DNA from: JAJZRJ01 sp040757055 | Lineage (GTDB): Bacteria > Desulfobacterota > Desulfobulbia > Desulfobulbales > Desulfurivibrionaceae | Length of the DNA stretch: 64,000 nt | Assembly: GCA_040757055.1 (NCBI GenBank) | Contig: JBFLXY010000008.1 | Coordinates: 62,001-126,000, forward strand | Reading direction: 5' to 3' | Part shown: positions 8,312 to 15,766 of the stretch, piece after piece | How positions within the stretch are numbered: position 1 is the stretch's first letter | Layout: each line of letters starts with the position of its first letter | Notes under the pieces: model-generated | What the model was told of the DNA's origin: nothing | Database searches by the model: none | Seen by the model: the letters and a program-made list of their open reading frames with translations, nothing else | Position numbers and translations under genes: made by a program

Positions 8312-9280
8312 ATGGGTAGCAACTCAAGGGGAGGGGTGTTGTTCGCATCCCTCATGTGTGCACTGTTGATGAGCCCGGCCTGGGCACTGGCCGAAGAGGC
8401 CGTGGCCATGACCCCGCCGGTGGCAGACGCCACCTGGTGGAAGTGGCCGGTCATCCTGCTGTTCGTCACCTTTGTCATGGGTGTGATTGCCGTATTGGGC
8501 GGCGTCGGCGGCGGCGTGCTCTTCGTGCCGATCATCAGCGGCTTTTTTCCGTTCCATCTCGACTTTGTCCGCGGCGCCGGCCTGCTCGTCGCCCTTTCCG
8601 GCGCCCTGGCCGCCGGCCCTGGCTTATTAAAAGCCAACCTGGCCAGCCTCCGCCTTTCCATCCCGGTGGCACTCATCGCCGCCACCATGGCCATTGTCGG
8701 CGCCATGGTGGGTCTGGCGCTGCCCACCCACATTGTCCAGCTCGCCCTGGGCGGCACCATCCTCGGCATCGTGGTGATCATGCTCACCGCCAAGAAGAGC
8801 GCGGTGCCGGACGTGCCGGCGGCGGACAACCTCTCCTCGGCCCTGCGCATCTGCGGCATCTACCATGACCCGGCCATGAACCAGGACATCAACTGGAAGA
8901 TCCACCGCACCCCGGCGGGTCTCGCCACCTTCATCATCATCGGCTTCATGGCCGGCATGTTCGGCCTCGGCGCCGGCTGGGCCAACGTCCCGGTACTGAA
9001 CCTGATGATGGGCGCGCCGCTGAAGATCTCGGTGGCCACCTCCAAGTTCCTCCTCTCCATCACCGACACCTCGGCGGCCTGGATCTACATGAACAAGGGC
9101 TGCGTCATTCCGATGATGGTGGTGCCGTCGCTCATTGGCATCATGCTCGGCTCCTTTGTCGGCGTGCGCCTCTTGAAGGTGGCCAAGCCCACCTTCATCC
9201 GCTGGATGGTTATCGCCATCCTCGGTTTTGCCGGTCTCAAGGCGCTGCACAAGGGCCTGACCGTCATGGGCATCATCTAA
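8312..9280 (+). CDS. TauE/SafE-family membrane permease (probable sulfite/anion exporter)
   Basis: A 322-residue polytopic membrane protein. It starts with a signal-like segment ending near WALAEE, followed by about eight hydrophobic helices. The glycine-rich GVGGGVLFVPII near residue 65 and the second-half counterpart GFMAGMFGLGAGWANVPVL are the two pseudo-symmetric family signatures. TauE/SafE proteins move sulfite, sulfonates or other organic anions across the inner membrane; the actual substrate cannot be read from sequence. An AGGAGG ribosome-binding site precedes the ATG. The next gene, 27 bases downstream, encodes a small membrane protein typical of such operons. A second, shorter family member lies at 62171-62956. 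Confidence 0.85.
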   Translation: MGSNSRGGVLFASLMCALLMSPAWALAEEAVAMTPPVADATWWKWPVILLFVTFVMGVIAVLGGVGGGVLFVPIISGFFPFHLDFVRGAGLLVALSGALAAGPGLLKANLASLRLSIPVALIAATMAIVGAMVGLALPTHIVQLALGGTILGIVVIMLTAKKSAVPDVPAADNLSSALRICGIYHDPAMNQDINWKIHRTPAGLATFIIIGFMAGMFGLGAGWANVPVLNLMMGAPLKISVATSKFLLSITDTSAAWIYMNKGCVIPMMVVPSLIGIMLGSFVGVRLLKVAKPTFIRWMVIAILGFAGLKALHKGLTVMGII

Positions 9281-9307
9281 CCGCGAACCAACGAGGAGAA
9301 CAAACAT

Positions 9308-9754
9308 ATGTCTACCGAAATCACCAAAGAAGCCACCGTCGAGCAGCTTCTCTACGCCAATATCCTGGAAAAGGGCATGTACTTCGGCCTGGTGTCGATG
9401 ATCATCACCTTTGCCCTCTATGTCTCCGGCATCCTGCCGTCGGTGGTGCCGCTCGGGGAAATCGCCAACTACTGGAACATGCCGGTCCATGAGTATCTGG
9501 AGGCGATCAACCAGAACTTCCTCCAGCGGGAACATGCCCCCACCGGCTGGGCGTGGCTGACCCTGCTCGGCAAGGGCGACTTTTTGAACTTCCTGCCGGT
9601 GGCCATCCTCGCCGGCGTCACCATCGTCTGCTACGCAGCCATCGTACCGGGCCTCTTCAGGCGCGGCGACAAGGCCATGGGGTTGATGGCCCTGGCCACC
9701 GCCATTGTTCTCTTCCTCGCGGCCAGCGGCATTGTCGGCGGCGGCGCCCACTAA
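9308..9754 (+). CDS. Small integral membrane protein, partner of the TauE/SafE permease (DUF1634-like)
   Basis: A 148-residue protein with three clear hydrophobic helices (about residues 26-46, 95-116 and 124-142) joined by a long loop that contains a hydrophilic stretch around residues 55-85. Size, topology and position right after a TauE/SafE gene fit the DUF1634 membrane proteins often found there; I am not certain of the family. The start at 9308 has GAGGAG about eight bases upstream. The gene is the last of its two-gene unit, as a strong terminator follows at 9782. Confidence 0.6.
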   Translation: MSTEITKEATVEQLLYANILEKGMYFGLVSMIITFALYVSGILPSVVPLGEIANYWNMPVHEYLEAINQNFLQREHAPTGWAWLTLLGKGDFLNFLPVAILAGVTIVCYAAIVPGLFRRGDKAMGLMALATAIVLFLAASGIVGGGAH

Positions 9755-9781
9755 GCAGAACGCACCATCTGTATCGCCAAG

Positions 9782-9810
9782 GGCCGGTGGGGCAACCCGC
9801 CGGCCTTTTT
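9782..9810 (+). terminator. Rho-independent terminator after the TauE operon
   Basis: Ten-base arms 9782-9791 and 9796-9805 (one G-T pair) with a GCAA tetraloop, followed by TTTTT. It separates the TauE operon from the antiporter operon. Confidence 0.85.
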
Positions 9811-9849
9811 CTTGTGCTCCGTCCGGCACACGCGCTCTTCATTTCTCCG

Positions 9850-9879
9850 TTGACGGCCCCCCCTGCTTCAAGATACTCT
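9850..9879 (+). promoter_or_regulatory. Candidate promoter of the antiporter operon
   Basis: TTGACG at 9850-9855 is followed after 18 bases by TACTCT at 9874-9879 (or after 16 by GATACT), about 60 bases before mrpE. It resembles the candidate at 398-427. Confidence 0.4.
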
Positions 9880-9937
9880 GCCCCTGACGATGCTGCGGCC
9901 TCCGGCGGCCAGCGGACACGGCAAGGAAAGAGAAAGA

Positions 9938-10444
9938 ATGTACACCGCCGTCACCAGCCTCATACTCTTCGGCTCCTGGCTCATCCTCTCCGGCAGGTTC
10001 GATGCCTTCCATCTCGGCCTCGGCCTGCTGTCGAGCCTGCTGGTGGCCGCCCTCTCGGGTGATCTCCTCTTTGCCGACCGCCGACAGGGATTCGGCCGCC
10101 GCCTCCGGGAGGCCCTGCGCTTCTGCCGCTATGCCCTGTGGCTTTTCTGGCAGATCGTGCTGGCCAACATCCACGTCACCATCCTCGCCTTTTCCCCAAA
10201 GGCCCTCACCCGCGACATCGACCCGCACCTCATCACCTTCCGCACCCGGCTCAAAAGCGATTTCGCCAGGTTCGTGCTGGCCAACTCCATCACCCTGACC
10301 CCGGGCACCGTCGCCATCCGGGTGCACGGCGACATCTTCCATGTCCATGCCATCAGCCGCAAGGCGGCAGGAGACCTGGCCAGCGAATCGGTCAGCGAAA
10401 TGGAGCGCCGGGTGGCCTGGGTCTTCGAGGAGGGCCGCCTCTAG
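9938..10444 (+). CDS. mrpE: Na+/H+ antiporter subunit E (MrpE/MnhE)
   Basis: A 168-residue membrane protein that opens the antiporter operon. Two hydrophobic helices lie at the N-terminus (about 3-20 and 25-45), then a charged segment and a further hydrophobic region (about 55-85). The soluble C-terminal domain holds the family motif LANSITLTPGT followed by HVHAISR. MrpE is a non-catalytic subunit needed for assembly of the multi-subunit Na+/H+ antiporter; its homologue in the membrane-bound hydrogenase is MbhA. The frame extends 16 codons further upstream, but the ATG at 9938 with an AAGGAAAG/AGAAAG purine run is preferred. Confidence 0.88.
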   Translation: MYTAVTSLILFGSWLILSGRFDAFHLGLGLLSSLLVAALSGDLLFADRRQGFGRRLREALRFCRYALWLFWQIVLANIHVTILAFSPKALTRDIDPHLITFRTRLKSDFARFVLANSITLTPGTVAIRVHGDIFHVHAISRKAAGDLASESVSEMERRVAWVFEEGRL

Positions 10445-10446
10445 CC

Positions 10447-10740
10447 ATGGAACAGTTCTTCATCAACACCGGCGTGGCCCTGCTGCTCCTCATGGCCCTC
10501 AGCCTGATCCGGGCCATCGGCGGACCGACCGTCATCGACCGCATCCTGGCGATCAACGTCATCGGCACCAAGACTACCGTGCTCATCATCATCATCGGCA
10601 CGGTCTACCGGCAGGTGGACATGTTCGTCGACATCGCCCTGACCTATGCCCTGCTGAACTTCATCGCCTCCATCGCGGCGGCGCGCTTCTACCAGCGCCA
10701 CGCCCACGGGGCGGTGCGCAAGGAGGAAACCCATGCTTGA
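10447..10740 (+). CDS. mrpF: Antiporter subunit F (MrpF/MnhF)
   Basis: A 97-residue protein with three membrane helices. The motif RAIGGPTVIDRILAINVI near residue 23 is the hallmark of MrpF, as is VDIALTYALLNF near residue 63. It starts two bases after the mrpE stop and overlaps mrpG by eight bases, so the operon is tightly coupled. MrpF corresponds to MbhB of membrane-bound hydrogenases and is thought to form part of the ion path between antiporter modules. Confidence 0.9.
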   Translation: MEQFFINTGVALLLLMALSLIRAIGGPTVIDRILAINVIGTKTTVLIIIIGTVYRQVDMFVDIALTYALLNFIASIAAARFYQRHAHGAVRKEETHA

Positions 10741-11104
10741 CGCGGTGGTGGTCATCCTCCTCGGCCTCGGTCTGGTGGTTTTCGCCGGCACCACCATGGG
10801 GCTGCTGCGCTTTCCCGATTTCTACACCCGGGTGCACGCAGCCGGCAAGGGCGACACCCTCTCCACCGTCCTGCTCCTCTCGGGCTTCGCCCTCTACCAC
10901 CTGCACCCTCTTGACGCCGCGGCCCTGCTGACCGGCCTCAAAATTCTACTCATTGTGCTCTTCATCTTCATTGCCAGCCCCACCGCCACCCATGCCATCA
11001 TCGACGCAGGCTACGAAGCGGGAGTCCGGCACTGGGCCAGGGGCGCAACCAATCCACCTTCCCGGAGCGGCAGCGACGCCCGCCGGGCAGACCACACCGC
11101 ATAG
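10733..11104 (+). CDS. mrpG: Antiporter subunit G (MrpG/MnhG)
   Basis: A 123-residue, three-helix membrane protein with GLLRFPDFYTRVHAAGKGDT near residue 24, the diagnostic MrpG motif, and ASPTATHAI near residue 81. It corresponds to MbhC. The C-terminal tail after residue 100 is polar and longer than in many homologues. It overlaps mrpF and is followed seven bases later by the DUF4040 gene. Confidence 0.9.
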   Translation: MLDAVVVILLGLGLVVFAGTTMGLLRFPDFYTRVHAAGKGDTLSTVLLLSGFALYHLHPLDAAALLTGLKILLIVLFIFIASPTATHAIIDAGYEAGVRHWARGATNPPSRSGSDARRADHTA

Positions 11105-11111
11105 GACACCC

Positions 11112-11375
11112 ATGGCCTGGGACGCAAGTTTGCTCTGGCAGTTCGACGTGCTGATCCTCCTCCTGGTGGTGATCTGCGCCGTGGCCGCGCTCACCATCAG
11201 GGACCTGGTGAGCTGCGCGGTCATTACCGGCGCCTACAGCTTTCTCATGTGCCTGATGTGGACCGAGATGCTGGCCGTGGACGTGGCCTTCACCGAGGCC
11301 GCGGTGGGCGCCGGGGTGAGCACCGTGCTCATCCTGGGCACCGCCCTGCACATCAAGCGGAGATCCAAGGATTGA
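11112..11375 (+). CDS. DUF4040 / MbhD-like antiporter subunit
   Basis: An 87-residue membrane protein of three helices with a conserved acidic helix, VDVAFTEAAVGAGVST, which is the DUF4040 signature found in the C-terminal part of MrpA and as the free subunit MbhD in membrane-bound hydrogenases and Mbs complexes. Here it is a free subunit, so this operon follows the Mbh-like split arrangement rather than the classical MrpA fusion. Its stop overlaps the TTG start of the next gene. Confidence 0.85.
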   Translation: MAWDASLLWQFDVLILLLVVICAVAALTIRDLVSCAVITGAYSFLMCLMWTEMLAVDVAFTEAAVGAGVSTVLILGTALHIKRRSKD

Positions 11376-12121
11376 AGCGGCTCGCCCTGGTGATCGTCAT
11401 GCTGGTCGGCGCACTGCTGCTCCAGGCGGCCGACGACCTGCCCGACTGGGGCAAGCCCGATACCCCGGCCAGCGTCTATCTTTCCCCCTACTATATCCAG
11501 AATTCGCTGGCCGACACCGCGGTGCCCAACTTTGTCACCTCGCTGCTCGGCGACTACCGCGGCTACGACACCATGTTCGAGACCACGGTGATCTTCTGCG
11601 CCGGCATCACCGTGCTCATCATCCTGCGCCGCACCCCGCGGCGGCGGCCCAAGGAGGTTCCGCCCCGGCCGGAACGGGAAGGCCGCGACATCATCCTCCA
11701 GACCGGGGCCCGGCTCCTCATTCCGGCCATGCAGATCTTTGCCCTCTATGTAATAGCCCACGGCCATCACAGCCCCGGAGGCGGCTTCCAGGGCGGGGTC
11801 ATTCTGGGCGCGAGCTTCATCCTTCTCGCCATGTGCTATGACCTCAAAGCCGCCCTGGGCCGGCTCAGGGAAAAAACGGTTCTGATCTGCTCGGCGGTGG
11901 GGGTGATGCTCTATGCCGGCATCGGCGCCCTCTGCCTGGCCATGGGCAGGAATTTCCTCGGCTATGCCGCCTTGAGCCGCCTCCTCGGCACCGATGAAAT
12001 CATGGCCCGCTCCCACGGCATTTTCGGTGTGGAGATTGGCGTGGCCATCACGGTCATGGCCATCATGTTCTCGCTCTATATCGACCTCGCCTCCGGCGGG
12101 GATCTCGACGAGGGGCTCTAA
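11372..12121 (+). CDS. mrpB: MrpB-type antiporter subunit (MnhB domain; MbhE-MbhF like)
   Basis: A 249-residue membrane protein. After an N-terminal helix and a polar segment (about 20-70) comes the MnhB domain, with VIAHGHHSPGGGFQGGVILG near residue 128, the defining MrpB motif, then three more helices and an acidic C-terminus. The best start is a TTG at 11372 that overlaps the preceding TGA, with GGAG nine bases upstream; a GTG or ATG a few codons later is possible. The N-terminal third corresponds to MbhE and the rest to MbhF. Confidence 0.85.
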   Translation: MKRLALVIVMLVGALLLQAADDLPDWGKPDTPASVYLSPYYIQNSLADTAVPNFVTSLLGDYRGYDTMFETTVIFCAGITVLIILRRTPRRRPKEVPPRPEREGRDIILQTGARLLIPAMQIFALYVIAHGHHSPGGGFQGGVILGASFILLAMCYDLKAALGRLREKTVLICSAVGVMLYAGIGALCLAMGRNFLGYAALSRLLGTDEIMARSHGIFGVEIGVAITVMAIMFSLYIDLASGGDLDEGL

Positions 12122-12520
12122 ATGGACACCATCATCCCGTATGTCATTGCCAAGTACAATTACTGGGCAGCGATCATCCTGCTGCTCATCGGCCTGTATG
12201 GCATGATCGCCAAGAACAACCTGATGAAGAAGATCATCGGCATGTCCATCTTCCAGACCTCCATCATCCTCTTCTATGTCTCCATTGGTGAAAAGAAGGG
12301 GGCGGCCATCCCCATCCTCATCCACGGCCACGGGGCGGAAACGGCCCAGGCCGCCATCGACCCTGCCGCCTTTGCCAACCCCCTGCCGCACGTGCTGATG
12401 CTCACCGCCATCGTGGTCGGCGTGAGCACCCTGGGAGTGGCGCTGGCCATCCTCCAGAAGATCCAGCGCTTCCACAACACCATCGAAGAGGATGAGATCC
12501 TGGAGGGGATGCAGGAATGA
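12122..12520 (+). CDS. mrpC: Antiporter subunit C (MrpC/NuoK-like)
   Basis: A 132-residue three-helix protein homologous to NuoK and MrpC/MbhG. LLIGLYGMIAKNNLMKKIIG near residue 21 and PLPHVLMLTAIVVGVST near residue 88 are typical. It begins directly after the mrpB stop and ends in a four-base overlap with the next gene. A hydrophilic loop at about 55-85 is longer than in NuoK but usual for MrpC. It links the antiporter-like D subunit to the small subunits of the complex. Confidence 0.9.
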   Translation: MDTIIPYVIAKYNYWAAIILLLIGLYGMIAKNNLMKKIIGMSIFQTSIILFYVSIGEKKGAAIPILIHGHGAETAQAAIDPAAFANPLPHVLMLTAIVVGVSTLGVALAILQKIQRFHNTIEEDEILEGMQE

Positions 12521-14010
12521 GCGACCAGGCTCCGATCCTCATCCTGGCCATCCCGCTGTTTTCGGCCTTCGTGATCAGCCTCGTTGGCGGCCTCCACCGC
12601 ACGGTTGCCTTTGGCCTGCTGACCGGCGCCATGGCCGGTTCGTTGACCATGGCCCTCGTCGCCCTTGGGGCCGTGCTGCAAAACGATGCGCCGGTCCACT
12701 ACCAGCTCGGCAACTGGCCGCCGCCCATCGGCATCGAACTGGTCATCGACTACCTGAACGGCCTGGTCCTGGTGGTGGTCGCCGGCTGCGCCCTGCTCAC
12801 CGCCGTCTACTCCCACCACACCGCGGCCCGGGAACAGGGTGACCGGCTCCACCACTACTACACGCTCTTTGCCCTGCTCATCACCGGCCTGCTCGGCATG
12901 GTGGCCACGGGCGACGCCTTCAACCTCTATGTGCTCCTCGAAATTTCGGCGCTGTCAAGCTACGCCATGCTGGCCACCGGCCGCGGCCATGCCTACTACG
13001 CCACCTTCAAATACCTCATCATGGGCACCATCGGCGCCTGCTTCTATCTGCTCGGCGTCGGTTATCTCTACATCAAGACCGGCACCCTCAACATGGCCGA
13101 TCTCTTCCGCCTGCTCAACACGCCGGAGATGCATGCCTCGGCCAGCATCCGGGTGGGCTTTCTGCTCATCATCATCGGCCTCTGGATCAAAATGGCCTTT
13201 TTCCCCCTGCACGGCTGGCTGCCCAACGCCTACAGCCGGGCCACCACCACCACCGCCTGCCTCATTGCCCCGCTGATGACCAAGGTGAGCGTCTACATCA
13301 TGATCCGCCTCATGTTCTCGGTCTTTTCCGTGGACTATGTCTTCCGGACCATCCCCTGGAGCCGGCTCGTGGTCTGGCTGGCCAGTGCCGCCATCATCGC
13401 GGGCTCCATCTCGGCCCTGGCCCAGCGCGACCTCAAGCGCCTGCTCACCGCCATCATCGTCGCCGAGATCGGCTACATGGTGGGCGGCGCCTGGCTCGCC
13501 AATGCCAACGGCCTCACCGGCGCCATCTACCACATCCTGAGCGACGCGCTCATGACCCTCTGCCTCTTCATGACGGTGGGCGCCATCATCCTCCGGACCG
13601 GCAGCAGCTCCTTCAGCGCCGTGGAGAACCTCTGCCGGAAGATGCCGGTCACCGCCGCGGTCTTTCTGATCGGCGCCGCCGCCATTGTCGGCATCCCGCC
13701 CACCTGCGGCTTCTTCAGCAAATGGTACCTGATCAGGGGGGCGGTCCAGGCCGGCGCCTGGCATTTCATCGCGGCGCTCATTTTTGCCAGCCTGGCGAGC
13801 GCCGTCGTCTTTTTCCGGCTCATTGAGATCGCCTGGTCCGGCACATTCGACGGACACGGCCACGGAACGCCTCCGGTCGCCCGGGCCGAGGCGCCCCTTG
13901 CCATGCTGGCCCCCATGGTGGCGGTGGCGGCCCTGCTGGTGATTGTCGGCCTCTACACCAACGAAATCGTCGCCAACCTCATCCGCTGGGCCATTCCGGC
14001 CGGACTCTAG
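12517..14010 (+). CDS. mrpD: Antiporter subunit D, first copy (MrpD/NuoN-NuoM family)
   Basis: A 497-residue protein with about 14 hydrophobic helices of the proton-translocating antiporter family. The functional charges are visible: Glu in NLYVLLEISALSSYAM, Lys in KYLIMGTIGA, Lys in WIKMAFFPLHGWLPNAY, and Lys in LKRLLTAIIVAEIGYMV. It overlaps mrpC by four bases (ATGA) and is followed nine bases later by a second copy. In Mrp complexes MrpD exchanges protons against Na+; MbhH is the equivalent in membrane-bound hydrogenase. Confidence 0.9.
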   Translation: MSDQAPILILAIPLFSAFVISLVGGLHRTVAFGLLTGAMAGSLTMALVALGAVLQNDAPVHYQLGNWPPPIGIELVIDYLNGLVLVVVAGCALLTAVYSHHTAAREQGDRLHHYYTLFALLITGLLGMVATGDAFNLYVLLEISALSSYAMLATGRGHAYYATFKYLIMGTIGACFYLLGVGYLYIKTGTLNMADLFRLLNTPEMHASASIRVGFLLIIIGLWIKMAFFPLHGWLPNAYSRATTTTACLIAPLMTKVSVYIMIRLMFSVFSVDYVFRTIPWSRLVVWLASAAIIAGSISALAQRDLKRLLTAIIVAEIGYMVGGAWLANANGLTGAIYHILSDALMTLCLFMTVGAIILRTGSSSFSAVENLCRKMPVTAAVFLIGAAAIVGIPPTCGFFSKWYLIRGAVQAGAWHFIAALIFASLASAVVFFRLIEIAWSGTFDGHGHGTPPVARAEAPLAMLAPMVAVAALLVIVGLYTNEIVANLIRWAIPAGL

Positions 14011-14019
14011 CGAGGGATC

Positions 14020-15489
14020 ATGCCGCTGCCGCCTTTCACCGCCTCTGCCCCCCTGCTGGCCGTCCTGGTCTCCCTGGCCGCGGTGCCGCTCCTTGCCCTG
14101 AGCCGCAACCGCCCGAACCTGCGTGAATTCTGGACCTTTGCCGCCGCCTTTCTCAAGTTCTGGCTGGTGCTTGCCATGGCGGGCTGGATCCTCCAGGGCA
14201 ACACCATCTCCCTGGAAGTGCTCCGCATCCTGCCCGAGCTCTCCCTGCGGTTCACGGTGGACGGCTTCGGCCTGCTCTTCGCCCTGGTGGCCTCCTCGCT
14301 CTGGATCGTCACCTCCATGTACTCCATCGGCTACATGCGGGGGCTTAAGGAGCACGGGCAGACGCGCTACTCCATCTGCTTTGCGCTGGCCCTCTCCGCC
14401 ACCCTGGGCGTGGCCTTTTCCGGCAACCTCTTCACCATGTATCTCTTCTACGAGATGCTCTCGCTCTCCACCTACCCGCTGGTCGCCCATCATCAGGATC
14501 TGGAAGCGCGCTCCGCCGGCCGCAAGTATCTGACCTATCTGCTGGGCACCTCCATCGGCCTGGCCCTGCCGGCCATGGTGGTCACCTTCCATCTCGCCGG
14601 CACCCTGGACTTCACCAGCGCGGGGCTCTTCCCGGCCGAGACCCCGAAGGCGACCCTCGTTGTCCTGCTCCTCATGTTCCTCTTCGGCTTTGCCAAGGCG
14701 GGCATCATGCCCTTCCACTCATGGCTTCCGGGCGCCATGGTGGCCCCCACGCCGGTCTCGGCCCTGCTCCATGCCGTGGCCGTGGTCAAGGTGGGAGTCT
14801 TCTGCATCGTCCGGGTGATCACCGGGGTTTTTGGCATCGATCTGCTCGCACGCCTCGACCTCAACACCATCATCTGCGTGATCGCGAGCTTCACGGTGCT
14901 CACCTCCTCGCTCATCGCGCTGACCCAGGACAACCTGAAAAGGCGGCTCGCCTTCTCCACCATCGGCCAGCTCTCCTACATCATCCTCGGCGCGGGTCTC
15001 GCCTCGAAACTGGGCGTGAAGGGCAGCATGCTCCACATCGCCATGCACGCCTTTGGCAAGATCACCCTCTTTTTCTGCGCCGGCGCCATCTTCGTGGCCA
15101 CCGGCAGGAAGTACATCAGCGAGATGGCGGGCATCGGCCGGCGGATGCCGGTCACCATGTTCGCCTTTTTCGTGGGCAGTTTGAGCGTCATCGGCCTGCC
15201 GCCCGCCGGCGGGCTTATCAGCAAGTTCCTCATGGTGCGCGGCGCCCTCGAAGCGGACATGCTCTGGGTCCTGGTGGTCTATCTGGTGAGCTCGCTCCTC
15301 AATGCCGCCTACTTCCTGCCCGTGGTCTACAAGGCTTTTTTCTGCACCGAGGCGGAGGCGCAGTTTGCCGAGCGGATCGAGGAAGCGCCGCTCGCCTGCG
15401 TGGTGCCGCCAATGATCACCGCGGCGGTCAGCGTGCTGCTCTTTTTCTACCCGACCCTCTTCCTGGCCTTTGCCAGCCTGATGTACTAG
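14020..15489 (+). CDS. Antiporter subunit D, second copy (MrpD/NuoM family)
   Basis: A 489-residue polytopic homologue of MrpD and NuoM. Key residues are present: Glu in MYLFYEMLSLSTYPLV, Lys in RKYLTYLLGT, Lys in GFAKAGIMPFHSWLPGAM, and Lys in NLKRRLAFSTIGQLSYI. The helix FGKITLFFCAGAIF also carries its usual Lys. It is a genuine second antiporter module rather than a duplicated fragment, and it differs clearly from the first copy. Together with the third copy it gives this operon three proton-pumping modules, as in respiratory complex I (L, M, N). Confidence 0.88.
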   Translation: MPLPPFTASAPLLAVLVSLAAVPLLALSRNRPNLREFWTFAAAFLKFWLVLAMAGWILQGNTISLEVLRILPELSLRFTVDGFGLLFALVASSLWIVTSMYSIGYMRGLKEHGQTRYSICFALALSATLGVAFSGNLFTMYLFYEMLSLSTYPLVAHHQDLEARSAGRKYLTYLLGTSIGLALPAMVVTFHLAGTLDFTSAGLFPAETPKATLVVLLLMFLFGFAKAGIMPFHSWLPGAMVAPTPVSALLHAVAVVKVGVFCIVRVITGVFGIDLLARLDLNTIICVIASFTVLTSSLIALTQDNLKRRLAFSTIGQLSYIILGAGLASKLGVKGSMLHIAMHAFGKITLFFCAGAIFVATGRKYISEMAGIGRRMPVTMFAFFVGSLSVIGLPPAGGLISKFLMVRGALEADMLWVLVVYLVSSLLNAAYFLPVVYKAFFCTEAEAQFAERIEEAPLACVVPPMITAAVSVLLFFYPTLFLAFASLMY

Positions 15490-15499
15490 GGAGGACCCC

Positions 15500-15766
15500 A
15501 TGGCGATCCCGGAACGCGACCAAGGATACTTCGACCAGCCAGCCACACGGAAAAAGCTGTGGCTCTTGCTCTGGGGTTTTTGCGCCCTCACCGTGGTGCT
15601 CGAACTCTTCATCGAGCGCGAGCCCCATTTCCCGCAGGAAAACTTCTTCGGCTTCTATGCGCTCCTGGGCTTTCTCGCCTGTTCGGGCTGCATCCTGGTG
15701 GCCAAGGGGCTGGCCCTCTTTTTAAAGGCACGGACCGATTACTATGACGACGCTGACGATCAATAA
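15500..15766 (+). CDS. Small two-helix membrane protein inside the antiporter operon
   Basis: An 88-residue protein with a polar N-terminus (about 18 residues), two hydrophobic helices (about 20-36 and 47-75) separated by a short acidic/aromatic loop, and an acidic tail ending in DDADDQ. I do not recognise the family. It starts 11 bases after the second D copy, has AGGGAGG upstream of its ATG, and overlaps the third D copy by 23 bases, so it is clearly part of the operon and probably a subunit of the complex. Confidence 0.7.
   Translation: MAIPERDQGYFDQPATRKKLWLLLWGFCALTVVLELFIEREPHFPQENFFGFYALLGFLACSGCILVAKGLALFLKARTDYYDDADDQ

Noticed and set aside
12955..14718. A 587-codon antisense frame across the two D-type antiporter genes
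   Set aside because: Very rich in Gly, His, Asp and Glu, as expected for the reverse of GC-rich membrane-protein genes; no domain seen.
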